Shown: positions 10,381-22,807, counted from the first letter of the stretch. The stretch: 64,000 bases of DNA from Rattus norvegicus (GCF_036323735.1 NC_086026.1:72058539-72122538); one strand, 5' to 3'. The notes: generated from the sequence alone by a model not told the origin. A program made the numbers and translations.

Positions 10381-11754
10381 CACACGTGAGAATCCTGAAA
10401 TCAAGACAGTGGCTGAGGCTTTGGAAGTCCTGTGCACCCTGGGCAGAGCTCATACTCACAGGCTGCCCCCTGGGTCAGAGGATCTGTGTAACTCAAATTG
10501 CTCCCCGGTAGCCTCCAGCAGCGAGATGGGCCTCGGAAGCTCACCTTCTACACCACATCATGAATCTAGAACAAGGAGATGCCACCAGAGGGGAAAGCGT
10601 CACTCCCAGACACCAGTGTGTCCCAGGGAAGAACTGGCCCAGTGCCACCCACTTTGGGTTCCCACAAGGAGGCCTGGGCCATCATGCTGGAGCCTCATGG
10701 GGCATCAGGGACACAGTAGCCTAAGAGGTCAAGGGAAGGTCTGGTGGGTGGCCAGTGGCTTTAATTCTTAATCCTTCACCTTTTCCTACCATGCCAGACT
10801 CAGACGCCTCCTTGGGCTCTGCCGAGCATCCAGGGATGCTGTGGGCATCTTGAACCGTTTCTGACATGCTTCAGGCTCAGCAACAATAACAACACTCACG
10901 GCACACAGAAAGGAAAGAGAAAACAAATTCCTCAGGGACTGAGTGTTCTCTGTCTCTGCTCTTTAAGCCCTTGTGTATTTTCAGAGAAATTCAATCCACA
11001 TGACTTGAGCTCGTTTACATTGAAGTGATTAAGACCATTTGATGTCCCCATGCTTCAGCGCCGGCTTGCAGAAGCCCCTGCCTGTGTCCTCCGGAGCAGG
11101 AAGCCTCCTGATGCTGGGAAGAAAGAGAGCTGGGCCCCATAAGGTCCCAGTTTGTGCTTGAAGCTCTGCCCCTCAGCTCTCTATAAGGCAGAACATTCCG
11201 CTAAAGGAGACACTGTTAGACTTTGAGACACAAGGCCAGGGTAAGCTGCCTGCGTGTGCGTACGAGTTACATCTCAATTCTAGAACGAAATACATAGCAG
11301 AGCAATCGAAGGCAGGAAGGGCTTATTTAGACTTCCAGAGAGAGGGGAAAACACATCACAGTACAGAAGGCATAGAGTGTGAACCAACCAGTCACATCTG
11401 ATCGCTTTTGCCATCGGGGAGCAGAGCGAGGCGAACACGGTGCTCAGCTGGCCGTCCACGTCTTATTATTGGGGCCCAGATCTGGTTTTGGGAGAGCCAG
11501 GGCTGGGGATTCCTGTAGTAAAAAGATAAAGGGGGAAGAGGGAGGGGCCAAGCCCAGCTAGGAAGAGACAGGCGTGCTCAAGGAACACAGATTCCAGCTC
11601 ACAGGTACCTAGAGAGGGATGCACGAAAAGGCTTGGGGTTCATTCGTTTGAGGTTCATTTGAAAGAATCAGTTTCAAACATGGCAGGAAACAGTGGTGGA
11701 GGAATCAGAGGAGGATTGGATTTTGATGTCAAAACATCTTCCTGATTCCCACCC

Positions 11755-11990
11755 TACCGCCCTCGCCCTTCCCCTCTTTGTCTCCCCTCCCCATCTTCTT
11801 CCCTCACTTGCCTTGTCTCCTTCCTCCTCTTCCCTTCCCCTGTTCTCCTCTGGCCCCTCCTTCTTATCCTCCTTCCCCTTTTCTCACCTTCCTTCACCTC
11901 CCTGCAACCCCTGTTCTCCCCACCATACCCCCTCAATCTCTCTCTTCTTTTCGATTCTTTTCTCCCTCACCCAAATCTCTATTGGGGCCA
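11755..11990 (+). repeat. Polypyrimidine (C/T) tract
   Basis: About 230 bases of C and T with sparse purines, like the tract at 373-600. The minus strand is correspondingly G/A-rich. Confidence 0.8.
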
Positions 11991-12731
11991 GGATAGAGGT
12001 TGCAGGGTACCAAGCAAAAGGAAATTACCTCCCTCCTGCACCACCCCCACCCCCCGCTTTCCTAGGAAGCATCAATATATCAACAACTCAACTCATACCT
12101 TAAGGACAGGGAGGGAAGGTGCCAAAGCTGAGCTTCCCAAAGCCTGGAACATTCCCTGGGTGAACAAGAGCCCTGGTGGGAAGGAGGGCGGCCCCGTGCT
12201 TGTGCGCATGCACGTACGAGAGGGCAAAAGACTGAGGGAAGATCCTAGACAACAGAGAGAACAGCAGAAAGTGAGTGGGTGGAGACTGTGTGGGAAACTG
12301 GTGAGGTGCAGTTTCTGCAGGAGTTACCTTGGGTTGGTTCCTAAATTTAGTCTGCTCTAAAGAGTAGAAACTTCTAAGGGGAGAGAACAACTGGTGGGCA
12401 TGGGTCAGAGCGCACGGCTTTACTCACCCAATCTCAAGTCCCAACCTTCTGATCAGGGTGTTCTGGCAACCATTTAACTGGGCTGTGTGGTCAGGAGCTT
12501 CAAGAGACATGAGACTGCGTGTCTTACAGGCAGATTGAAGAGAGGGAGGGTGTGACCCAGACACCTGCAGAGTTTGGAATGAGGTGCACCATGCACGATC
12601 TGGCCACCGTGCTCACCATCACCTCCACCAGAAGCGGGCCATCACGTGGTGGTCCTAAGATGACGAGGGCTGGAATACTCGCGCAGGCCACTAACTCCTT
12701 CTGCTTAGGTTTTATTATCAACGGGACGAGC

Positions 12732-12935
12732 AGGGCTGAAGAGATGACTCGATGGTTAAGAGTGCTCCCTGCTTTGCAGAGGACCCAGGTTCCCAGCACC
12801 CATATCAGGCGCTTCACAACCAACTGTAGCACTATTTACACCCTCTAACCTCCACCGGTTCTCACATGCATGTGCTGCATGGAAACTCGTGCAGTCTCAC
12901 ATACACACATACATAAACTGAAACAAATAAATCTA
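12732..12935 (+). mobile_element. B3 SINE
   Basis: Head GGGCTGAAGAGATGACTCGA, AGAGGACCCAGGTTCCCAG, CACAACCAACTGTAGC and an A-rich tail CAAATAAATCTAAA, all in B3 order. Confidence 0.9.
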
Positions 12936-12999
12936 AACAGACAAACTCTACACAACCTAGAGTCACCAGGGAAGAGGGACCCTCAACTGAAGATTTGCC

Positions 13000-13300
13000 T
13001 GTGGGCTTGCCAGTGGGGCGTTGTCTTGACAGCTGATTGACTCAGGAGGGCTCAGACAACTGTGAACCGCACCCCCCACCCCCACCTCAGGCATGCGATC
13101 CTGGGCTGTATAAAAAGCAAACTGAGCAAGGAAGAGAGTGAACTAGTGAGAGGCATTCTTCCACGGACCCTGCTTCAAGCCCCTGCTTTGATTCTGCCCT
13201 AACTTCTCTCAGTAAAACATTGTGACCTGGGAGTTATAAGCTAAATAAACCCTTGCTTTTGATCAGAGTATTTTATCACTGTGATAGGAAAAAAAAAAAG
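13000..13300 (+). mobile_element. MaLR/MT-type LTR
   Basis: Contains GGGCTGTATAAAAAGCAAAC (a TATA-like promoter region), AGTTATAAGCTAAATAAACC (an AATAAA polyadenylation signal) and a terminal TTTTATCACTGTGATAG. This matches the U3-R-U5 layout of a rodent MaLR LTR. The exact ends are unclear. Confidence 0.65.
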
Positions 13301-13574
13301 TAGAACATACCCTAGTCTCTCCTCAGAGTCCTATCAGGCATGGTGTCTTGTGCTATGGAGATGCCAGGCAGAGCAGACAGCTCCTCATCCTGAAAGCAGG
13401 GCCACCATTGCAATATCCTCCAAGGACAGTTCTCAGAGGCAGAGATGAGTTCGGGGTCGTCCAGGGCTAGGAGCATCCTGTAGGATGCCCAGATGGACCA
13501 CACGGAACCATGGGTGGGCCTTCAGGGTTGCTGTGCCCTGTGTCAGTTCTACCTTACATAGAGGATGGTCTGAA

Positions 13575-13700
13575 AGGTCCTCCCAACCGCTTTACTTCAA
13601 AGATGAGGAAGCCAAAGCTCAGGGTAGAACAATATTAAATCAAGTCCCATGACAAGTCAGTGGGAGAGAGAGGGCTGAAACGCATGTCCAGCTGCCAGCC
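13575..13700 (+). mobile_element. MIR
   Basis: CTTCAAAGATGAGGAAGCC, a CTCAGGGTAGAAC stretch and CCATGACAAGTCAGTGGGAG track the MIR core and 3' region. Confidence 0.65.
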
Positions 13701-13982
13701 CCGGGCAGCATCTCCATCCTGGGACAGCTCCACCTGACTAGTGAGCACTTAGATGAGACCTGCTAGAGGCAGTTAGTTCACCTAGCATCCTGGGTCCCAG
13801 AGCACAGGATGCCCTAGATAGTACCCATCCAGAACAAGACACAGGTCCTCTCCTAGGACTTTCCACAGCTCCTTACTTGTAAGCTTGTATTGCCCTAGAA
13901 CTCTCCGTATAGTCCCAGAGGCTCACTGAGGGAGGACACTGAGAACACTCCCATCTAGTCTTCAAAGTTGCACCAGTGGGGC

Positions 13983-14158
13983 AGGGATGCTGGCTCAGTT
14001 GTGCCTACCATGAACAAGGTCCTGGGTTCAATTCCTCGAACTGTATAAACTTGGCATGATGGCCCACTCCTGTAACCCCTGCACTTGGGAAGTGGAGACA
14101 AGAGGATCAAAGGGTTATTCTTGGCTACTTAGTAAGTTCAAGGACAGCTTGGGTCATA
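13983..14158 (+). mobile_element. ID-B1 composite SINE
   Basis: The ID-like head GGATGCTGGCTCAGTTGTG continues with GGGTTCAATTCCTCG, followed by a B1-like body (CTCCTGTAACCCCTGCACTT). Confidence 0.75.
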
Positions 14159-14939
14159 CGCTGCTCCCTCCCATATCCGCACTTTCCAAGCCATGAGACT
14201 TGAACAGGTCACAGCCGTTTTCTGTACCAGTCCCTTCATCCAACAAAAGGGTCCAGGGATGCAACTTGGAGAGCATCCTTGTGAAGGAAGGCAGAGGAGA
14301 TGATGTAAATGTCTATCACAGAGCAATCATTGAGAGAGTTTGTCTCCTTCATTGTTCCTTTCCTGAGGGGAGCAGACAGGGGCTTCAAGGAAAGGGCAGA
14401 ATGACAGGTCGTCAATCTGTTGCTCTTCCTCGGAGACAGGCCTAGAGCAGGCTTGACCTTCATGCTGTGGGAATCTCACTGAAAAACTATGTGTCTTCTT
14501 CCCCAACTCAGGCCCCCCAGAGCAGGCTCCCAACTCTGTGGAGCAGAAATGCCGTCCGCTATTTTCCCTTGGAACAAATCAAAAATCCACACCCTGACTC
14601 ATTCTGGTTTGAGGATAAATCACGGTAGAGGCAAAGCTGGTGGGTAGGATGACATCCACTGTGTAAGGGCCAGAGAGAAGGGGGGAAACCATATTCTAGG
14701 GAAATGCTGGCTTAGGCCCCAGGCCAAGCCACCAGGCAGGCCCTGGCATGGCAGGCAGGCGAGCAAGGCAAGAGGGGATTGTGGGAGGCTCAGTGAGGGG
14801 AGTAGAAGGCCAGGCAGTTGTCCTCGTTGATGGGGTTGGGAGCACCTTATGCCTCCAAATGGCAAGCAGCAACCTTGAGAGGTGATACAGGGAGGGGGGA
14901 GGGGGCTGCCAGCCCCAGAACCCAGTACAAACTCAGGGG

Positions 14940-14941
<2 letters not shown>

Positions 14942-14993
<52 letters not shown>
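14942..14993. repeat. (GT)n dinucleotide array
   Basis: About 26 uninterrupted GT units. Confidence 0.98.
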
Positions 14994-14995
<2 letters not shown>

Positions 14996-15818
14996 CTGTG
15001 ACAGACAGACAGCTAGCAGCTCTCAAGGCTCTTTCAAGCCCCCAAGTCATTTCTTCCCCTGCTGCCCCCTTATTTATTTATGTTTTTAGTTCTAAATCAA
15101 TGCGGGAAAGTGCCAGGACTTGAAGTACGTGAATGATGGCTCCGGTAGTTCTTCACAGAGTCAACTGCAGAGCTGGAGCCAAGGGCATCTTACAGACAGC
15201 GAAGGTTCTCAGTGCTGAACTCCGAAAGGCAGGGAGCCAGTCAGTATGTGTTATGGGGGAAGAAGACACACGGTCTTGGGAGTGCAAACACTGAAGGGAA
15301 GCCTCCTGGTTACTAACCTCCAAGAGAGAAAATAAACGGGCTTTGGCCAGTTCAGGGAAGCCAGGGAGAACTGCCAACTCAGCATCTTCTTGGCCTGCCT
15401 GGTCCTGTTCTCTACCTCTCCTCACCCCTGCATAGTGGCCTGAAGCCCCCTCACCCTACCCCCTTCCCCAAAGCCAACACCACCCATTCTGTGACTCCCA
15501 ACCTCCTTCTAAGTCCAATGCAAGACAGACAAAGGGAGCGTCTTACGTGAGCGAGAGAATAAGATCAGACTGAAACCTACTTCGCCTTCAAAACAGATCC
15601 CTATGATTTCAAGGCTGGTACACTCCATTCTCCGTGTCTGTGAGTCCCAGATCTGCAAACCCAATAACAAAAGAGTGTCTGTACTGAGCATGCCTGGGTT
15701 TCTTCCTTATCATTATTCTCTAAGTCATACATCACAGTAGCCGTTTAAATAGCTATTTGATTTGACTAGCCTAGAGGTGGCTTAAAGTATATGAGGTTCT
15801 ATGCAAACGCTAAGCCAT

Positions 15819-15880
15819 TGTGTGTGCATGTGCGTGTGCGTGTGTGTGCATATGTGTGTGTGTTGTATGCACACGTGTTA
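15819..15880. repeat. GT-rich repeat
   Basis: Imperfect TGTG, TGCGTG and TGCATG runs. Confidence 0.85.
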
Positions 15881-16291
15881 TGGATATGCATGTGCCTGTG
15901 CATGCACTTGTAGAGACAGAGGACATTAGGTTCCTGCTCTCTCACTCTCTACCCTATTCTGTCAAGACAGGGCTTCTCATTGAACCTGGAGGTAAGCTAG
16001 CAGCCAGCAAACTGCAGCAATTCTCCTGTCTCAGCTCCCATCCCACACAGCACTGGGGTTACATGGACACATGGACACACCCAGTTTTTTATTCAGGTCC
16101 CACTGCTTCTGTGGCATTCTTACCACTGAGCTGTCTTGTCAGGCCCTGCCTTGAGCCATTTTATGTAGGAATCTGAGCAGCTGCAGATTTTAGTGTCCAT
16201 GGAGTCCTGGAGCCAATTTCCCATGAACACTAAGGAATGGCTAGAGTCAGTTTGAGGAGGGGGTGGGGTTTTTTTTCTTTTTTCTTTTTTT

Positions 16292-16364
16292 CGGAGCTGG
16301 GGACCGAACCCAGGGCCTTCCGCTTGCTAGGCAAGCGCTCTACCACTGAGCTAAATCCCCAACC
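16292..16364 (-). mobile_element. ID element
   Basis: Reversed ID, from CGGAGCTGGGGACCGAACCC to GAGCTAAATCCCCAACC, with a T-rich reversed A-tail before it. The flanking GGAGGGGGTG at 16256-16265 and 16366-16375 is a likely 10-bp target-site duplication. Confidence 0.94.
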
Positions 16365-16376
16365 TGGAGGGGGTGT

Positions 16377-16483
16377 TTTTGAGACATGGTCCCACTATGT
16401 AGTCCTGGCTTGCCTGAAACTCTTAGAGATCCACCTGTCTCTGCCTCCCAAGTGCCAGGATTAAAGGTGTGTGCCACCATACC
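16377..16483 (-). mobile_element. B1 SINE with internal deletion
   Basis: Reversed B1 (GAGACATGGTCCCACTATGT, GATCCACCTGTCTCTGCC, GGATTAAAGGTGTGTGCCACC) missing part of the middle (the GTAGACCAGGCTGGCC segment). The ID element at 16292 sits just beside its tail side. Confidence 0.85.
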
Positions 16484-17627
16484 ATACGTCACAGTCAGTT
16501 TTCATGGCTCCTTACAATTTTAGCTTCATCTATCCTAACTGGCACCAGTGGGCACAGGTTGGCCCCTCGTGATTCTGCTACTGATTCTGTGGGTTCGCCA
16601 TAGGTGTGACTGACCAGCAGTGTGAGCTTCCCATCAGCAGGCTGCACCACAAGAAAACAACAAACAAACAAACACTGACCTTTTCTTGACAGTCAGAAAG
16701 TAGCCACATTTTCAAAGGTTGTATACAATTTTACCACATTGCTGTGGCATAAATGTCTTCCTCACTAATCTTAGTTATAATCAACCCCATTAATGAAACC
16801 AGGGTTTTCCCCAGGCTTAGAGAGGATGCTTCCTTTGAACTACCCCTGACTGCAACACAACCAAGATCTTGGTGCTTTTAGCCCCTCTCCATGCCTCCTT
16901 CCGTGCATGGCCAGCGGTACCATGTTTGCTTCTGAACAGAGCTGGCTGTGGTTTTTCTCTTGAGTTCTGAAGTCTATCCCTAACCGCTGGAATGTTTCCC
17001 TCCTTGTTCTGCTGCCATGAATCAGACAGACACAGTTGCACAGAGCCACCTGGAAAGAGCGTTGTAAGAAAAACCAATTAGGAGAAATGGAAAAAGGGAG
17101 ATGGAAACAGAGGTGGATGGAAAGAGGGAGAGAAGAGTGTGAGCCCCACGGGCAGGGCTATCCTCTTGTGGTCTTTGCAGCTTCAGCGTGAGACTCAGGC
17201 TCACAGACGGAAACGAAGGAGGAAGAGGGCTCTAGAAGTCTGAGTGAGAACCATACTAAACCTCAGGGAAACACAAAGCTAGACATCTTAGATGGGGTTC
17301 TGGGACCATAGTCCCTGTGTAGGACACACTGAGATCCCTTTTCCCTGCCGAGTAGGGAAGGATCAGCCACAGTGAAGGCAAGAAAGGAGGTGGGTAAGGG
17401 GAGGGCAGGCCCACAGCAGACAGCACAGCCTGTGGCTGCAGCTCCTCTCTTCCTTGTGCTCTGCCCCTTCCCAACTGCAGAGCTCACGACTCTGAAATGC
17501 AAGATGAGGGCATTTTCAAATGTGTAACAACAGACTTTACTCACTCGTAAAGGTTCAAGTGACTATGTAGCCCTTTTCTTTCTTTAGGACTCCTCAAACT
17601 AAGATATATTCTATAAGAATGGCCAGC

Positions 17628-18025
17628 TGCAAGGCTGGAGAAATGGCTCAGTTGTTAAGAGCACTTGTTCTTGCAGACCTGGGTTTGTTTTCTAACACCA
17701 ACATGGCAGCTCACAGCCATCTATAAATCCAGCTCCAGGGGATCCAATTGTCTGGCCCCCATGGATACAAAGCACTCAGGTGATCAGACACACGTGCAAG
17801 CAGAACACTTTGCTTTAAAAGATTTATCTATTATATATGCGCACACTGTAGCTGTCTTCAGACACACCAGAAGAGGGGATCTGATTTCATTACAGATGGT
17901 TGTGAGCCACCATGTGGCTGCAGGGAATTGAACTTAGGACCTCTGGAAGAGCAGTCAGCCCCCTTAACCACTCAGCCATCTCTCCAGCCCCAGAACACTC
18001 TTATACATAAAATAAGTAATTTTTA
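17628..18025 (+). mobile_element. B3 SINE split by a nested B2 insertion
   Basis: The plus-strand B3 head (AAGGCTGGAGAAATGGCTCA) and body run to about 17812, and the A-rich tail resumes at 18000 (CTTATACATAAAATAAG). Between them is an opposite-strand B2. The nested order shows the B3 was present first. Confidence 0.85.
17813..17990 (-). mobile_element. B2 SINE nested in B3
   Basis: Reversed B2: AAAAGATTTATCTATTATAT, GTAGCTGTCTTCAGACACAC, GATGGTTGTGAGCCACCATG and GAGCCATCTCTCCAGCCC. CAGAACACT occurs at 17801-17809 and 17991-17999 as the target-site duplication. Confidence 0.93.
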
Positions 18026-18267
18026 AAAGAATATTCATTCATCATGATCTGGAGGGGGGAAATGAAAAGAATCTGAGCTTTGAGTCAAAAAGTGTTTGAA
18101 GGATGCATCATAGCCAGCATCTCTGCTCTGACACTACACTGGACCTGTACCCAGCCCTCTGCTTCTCAAGGAGGGTCCAGGACAAAGGAGGAGGCCTACA
18201 CATGTTGAGTCTTCACAAGCTTCCAGCTAACTTAGCATCTCTAGTAGTTTCTGAAACTTCAAATATG

Positions 18268-18269
<2 letters not shown>

Positions 18270-18359
<90 letters not shown>
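18270..18359. repeat. (CT)n(GT)n array
   Basis: About 22 CT units followed directly by about 23 GT units. Confidence 0.97.
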
Positions 18360-18361
<2 letters not shown>

Positions 18362-18418
18362 CTGTCTGTCTTCTGTGGGGTCATTGTGAACTAGGGATGA
18401 AACCTAGGGATGAAGCCT

Positions 18419-18585
18419 AAGGAGTAGAGTGCTTGCCTAGCACACAGGAAGCTCTGGGTCTCATCCCCAGAACCATAAATATCGGGCGTGGTATTACATG
18501 CCTGTAATTCCAACATTTGGAAGTTGAGACAGGAGGATTAAAATTCAAGGTCAGCCTGGACTACATGAAACTTAGTCTCAGAGAC
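18419..18585 (+). mobile_element. ID-B1 composite SINE
   Basis: The head GTAGAGTGCTTGCCTAGCAC with GGGTCTCATCCCCAG is followed by a B1-like GGCGTGGTATTACATGCC and GTCAGCCTGGACTACATG. Its tail runs into the GA array. Confidence 0.82.

Positions 18586-18647
<62 letters not shown>
18585..18647. repeat. (GA)n array
   Basis: About 30 GA units with one AAA interruption, at the 3' tail of the preceding SINE. Confidence 0.96.
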
Positions 18648-18649
<2 letters not shown>

Positions 18650-19894
18650 AATGTCATGGACTTCATGAACACTAAGGGAACCTCAGGGGAAGTCTTTAGC
18701 ATGATCCTTACCAGAAAATTAGCTCCCACAAGGGATCTATTCATAGAACCACTTCCTATGGCTTCTTCCTATGGAGGGATTTGAGAATGGGTGGGCGGGA
18801 GCTCCAGTGCCCAATCAGTTGGCATGGCACACTTAGGTGAAAGCAGATGAACACGTGCCTCGGTTTTTGTTAATTTGGAGATGGGGCAGGGCAGGAGATG
18901 AACCCTGGGGCTTGCTTTTGCTATACACGTGATCCTGCACTGGGCATTCCGCCCCACTACGCTAAGGATCCCTGCCTGTACACCCAGGTGCTATCATTTC
19001 CAAGCCCAGCGAGTACCAATTACTACAGACCAAGGCTCCCAGAGCCCTGAACAACAGAATCACCTACTGAAGTGAACCAACACTCGGTGTCTCAGCCAAT
19101 TGCCAGGGCAGACTTGCTGGGGTGGAGAGGTAGGCCTGAGACTTCCACTTTTAACCAATGCCGAGATGAGTTTAGGGGCCCCTTTTGAAGACCACTGATG
19201 CCCTCCTTGGTGAGAGGTCTGTGGTGTGAGAGGCTGAGGTACCCCAGTTGGTACATTTAATGCCTGAATCCAAGTACGTGACAGATGGTAGGAATACATC
19301 CCCCTGAAAGCAGGTGGGGACAGCTCAACCAGAACCATAAACTTAATTCCAACACTTAGAATTTTGTTTTGTTGTGATTTTGGTGTGCCATTCTTGAAAG
19401 CAAACTGTAGATGACAGTGTTGTTTTTGCGAGATCTGAAAGCTGGGCATGACTGGATATGTAGAAGTGCCTTAGCTAGAGTTCTTTGGACATGTGAAGGG
19501 AGAAGAGATGGATAGGGCTGTTGGTGAGGTAGGGTGAGAAGGGTCAGGAAGGATCAGTAGGACTGTCTCAGGGATGTCTGTCTAGGGGTTCATCCCGGCA
19601 CAGCCTTCACCAGGAGGCATATGTTAGAAGATGCACAGACAGGCACTTGCACCTTGACATGGGAGTCACACCATTCTCCCCATGGGTCCAGACCTGCATC
19701 CCCAGTTGACACTATTCACAGTGCAAGCCTCTGCCAGGGGCTACTATTCAGGAATGGATTCTCAAACGGTCAAACAAGAGCCGTTCCTCTGTGTCCCTAC
19801 CTAGGCCCTGTCACAGCATGAGTCTCCATTCCCCTCTGTTCAAGCACACAGTACCCTGCACACAGAACCTACTCAATACCAAACCCATGCAAGT

Positions 19895-19970
19895 CCCTCG
19901 TGTTACAGATGAGGAATGGAGGCCGATATAGGGAAGGTAATTCAACCCAGGTTGTTTAGCTCAGTGGGAT
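19895..19970 (+). mobile_element. MIR fragment
   Basis: GTTACAGATGAGGAATGGAGG and GGTAATTCAACCCAGG resemble the MIR core. Short and diverged. Confidence 0.5.
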
Positions 19971-20951
19971 AGAACAGCATGAACCACAAACACTCCACGG
20001 GGCCCAGGAACAATAGAGTGTCTGTCCCTCAGCCTCCAGATCTTTCCCAGATCTCTGTGCTGGAGGAAAGATCGCTGGACCCACCAGGGACAATGAATGT
20101 CCCATGATGCCTCAGCCAGCTCTGCCAGCAAAGTGGTTGGAGGTCGGCGGGTCCTGGCATTTGTGTGCTTGCTTCCTTCATTGTCTGGCCATCTCCCTGG
20201 TCAGGGACACCCTGAAAAGGGTTGCTGGGGTGCACTGTGGATTCGACTTAACAGTGAGAGTCTGCACAGAGGGCAGCAGGAACTTCAGAGGCCCTTCCTG
20301 ACAAGCAGGCAATAGCTGGGGAGCCAGTCAGATGAGCCTCCATCCCACTGAGAAACATCTGTGCAAACGCCTCAGTGCTTAGGTTTCATTTCAAAGGAAA
20401 AGATTCGTTACAAAATGGAAAGAAAAAAGTCTCCTAGTGTGGCTTGGACAAATAAGGCAGGGCTTATCAAGCCTTCTGGAAAGAGGAGGAAGGGTTTTTA
20501 CATGTGGCTCTCAGCCTTTCTGCCCGAGAGAACAGAACCTGAGGCACGCAAAGAATGCTGGGAGCAGGAGTTCGTGTGCAAAGCTGGGGCCAGGAGAGCT
20601 TCAGAGAAGCTCACCAGGAAGCTTTATCCCAAGAAGCAAAGAGGACTCAGCCTGGCATGGCAGAGTGAGTGCTCCTCTGTCTGTCCACCCGCTTGCTCAG
20701 TAGTGCCAAGCACGGACTGCTCAAAGGACCTTGACCAACTCTGGAAGACAGTTCTCTATAGGAGAAAAAGGATACACCAGAGGCAAAAACAAAGCATCAT
20801 GGGAATTAAAACTACTTCCGGTCCGGAGATTTTAGAGGGCTTCCTGAGGGACATTGGGAATGGGTGGAATGAGGAAAGGCAGAGAGCTTGGGGTGGGGGA
20901 CTGCACAAGCGGAGCGGAGTGTGACGTGCTGAGCTGTGGGCGCATGTGTAG

Positions 20952-20980
20952 CGTGTGTGTGTGTGTGTGTGTGTGCGTGC

Positions 20981-21028
<48 letters not shown>
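20952..21028. repeat. (GT)n(GA)n array
   Basis: About 12 GT units, a GCGTGCGT spacer, then about 23 GA units. Confidence 0.97.
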
Positions 21029-21030
<2 letters not shown>

Positions 21031-21621
21031 CCAGCAACCCCAAATCTTGTTTCCCTTCAGTGGGTTGAGAGCCTCCCTTGCAGCTGCCATCCCTCCCTCG
21101 TTCCCTCGTTCTAAGTGGACACAGAGGTAAAGTCACAGGCAGGGACCCAGACCCGTGAGGTCAGCAGAAGGGAAGGTGCAAGTTAAGACCAGACACCAAA
21201 ATGCAAAAGGCCACCCTCATAGCCAGCCCTCAGAGTGACACCACATCTGGTGTCTTATCTACCCATTCCACTGGGGCTTCAGAGCGCCTGCATCGATTAA
21301 TATTGACCGAGGCTGTGCAATAGAAAGTTTCCCTGAGCATGAGCAGATGGACTACCAGTATGAAAGTGTAACAGTGTTTTACCACCATGAAGAACTGGGC
21401 TGGACCATATTCTCCATCCATACCAGATGGTCCCAGGAAGGCTGAGAGACCACTAACAAGGTGTTTGGCCTCAGCCGACACCGTTTCTCCCCACATATCC
21501 ACCCTCTCCACTGCCAATCTGCCTCCAGGGGCAACACTCTGCCTACACCTGGCAAACTGCTTAGCTACCAACTTCTGTGATGTGGAACTTCATCAGAAGA
21601 TTCAGGGAGGGGATGGGGAGA

Positions 21622-21900
21622 AGGAGAAAGATCCGAAGGTAAAGCACTTGCCATGCAGGCATGAGGACCTGTGTTTGGTTCTTAGATTTGGGGCACTGTG
21701 GTGCATTTTGCAATTTCAGTGCTGGGGAGGCAGAAGCAGATGGATGCCAGGGGTTCCCTAGCTAGCCTACCTAGCCTAACAGTCAAGTGTCTGATCCCAG
21801 TGAGAGACCTGCCTCAGGAAACAAAGTAGGGTGGCAACTGGAAGTTGATCTCTGGCTTCTGTGCATGTAGGTGCACACACATGCACACGCACACGCACAC
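21622..21900 (+). mobile_element. RSINE1/B4-type SINE
   Basis: AAGCACTTGCCATGCAGGCA, GAGGACCTGTGTTTGGTTC, GTGCTGGGGAGGCAGAAGC, GTGAGAGACCTGCCTCAGG and a CA-rich tail follow RSINE1 order. The 5' end is truncated. Confidence 0.78.
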
Positions 21901-21943
21901 ACACACAAATACACATGTGTGCATGCACCCACACAAAGAATGG

Positions 21944-22046
21944 GGGGGAGGAGGAATGGGGGAAAGAAAAGGAGGAGGAAGAGAAAAAAGAGGAGGGAGA
22001 GGAGGAGGAAGAGGAAGAGGAAGAGGAGGAGGAGGAAGAGGAAGAG
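21944..22046. repeat. Purine-rich (GGA/GAA)n tract
   Basis: About 100 bases of G and A only, mostly GGA, GAA and GGAA triplets. Glu/Arg-rich frames on plus and Ser/Leu/Phe frames on minus are composition effects. Confidence 0.9.
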
Positions 22047-22493
22047 TCGTTGTCCCAGGCTGTCAGGAGACACAAACTCTCTGGATCCTGTTCCCTTTAC
22101 CCTAGGATTCCTCACTCCACAGGAAAGAACATGCCCAAGAAGGGCTGCACTGAAGCCTAGATTCAGGGTCCGAGGTATCATTGGGTAGCCAAGAGTATCA
22201 CTGATGTAAAGTGATGTGGAAAGGTGTCCATGTGTAAAGCATCCACATACGTGAAATGATTCCAGTTTTCCCAGCCTCTTCACATCTGCCTGGACAGTCT
22301 GTACAGGTACAGCCTTCTAGAAAGTCTGTTCACAAGAAAGCCAGGGTCTTTCTGGTCTCACCCCCCCCACCCCTAACCTAAGGTATGAACTCTGCTCAAT
22401 AAACTTGGACTCCCTTTGTAATGTAAAAAGAACTAAATCATACTTTTAAAAATGAATGAGTACTGTTTCAGCTAGCTAAAGGAGAGTGTGTGT

Positions 22494-22625
22494 GTGCAGG
22501 AGTGAGATGACTCAGTGGGCCCCATGCCTTACAACCTGAGTCCCATCCCTGGAACCCACATGGTAGAGGAGGGAACTGACTCCCACAAGTCATCCTCTGG
22601 CCTCCACTTGCAAACTATCTGTCAA
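22494..22625 (+). mobile_element. B3 SINE fragment
   Basis: GAGTGAGATGACTCAGTGGG, CTGGAACCCACATGGTAGAG and CATCCTCTGGCCTCCACTTG are in B3 order. Confidence 0.75.
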
Positions 22626-22807
22626 GGCTGTTGGACAGTTAAGGGCATCATCTACGGAGTGATAAAGACAGTAGGAGAAACATATAAAGAAAATAACACA
22701 CACCTCTGGTTCAGGCTGAGACCGGAGGATTGTGAGTTCTAGGATAGCCTGGCCTATATAATGATTCATTTCCAAAAAGAAAGAAGAGTCCCAGTTAGTG
22801 AAAAGAG

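Noticed and set aside
10253..10771. 172-codon plus-strand frame
   Set aside because: The first part overlaps an ancient MIR; the rest has no recognisable domain.
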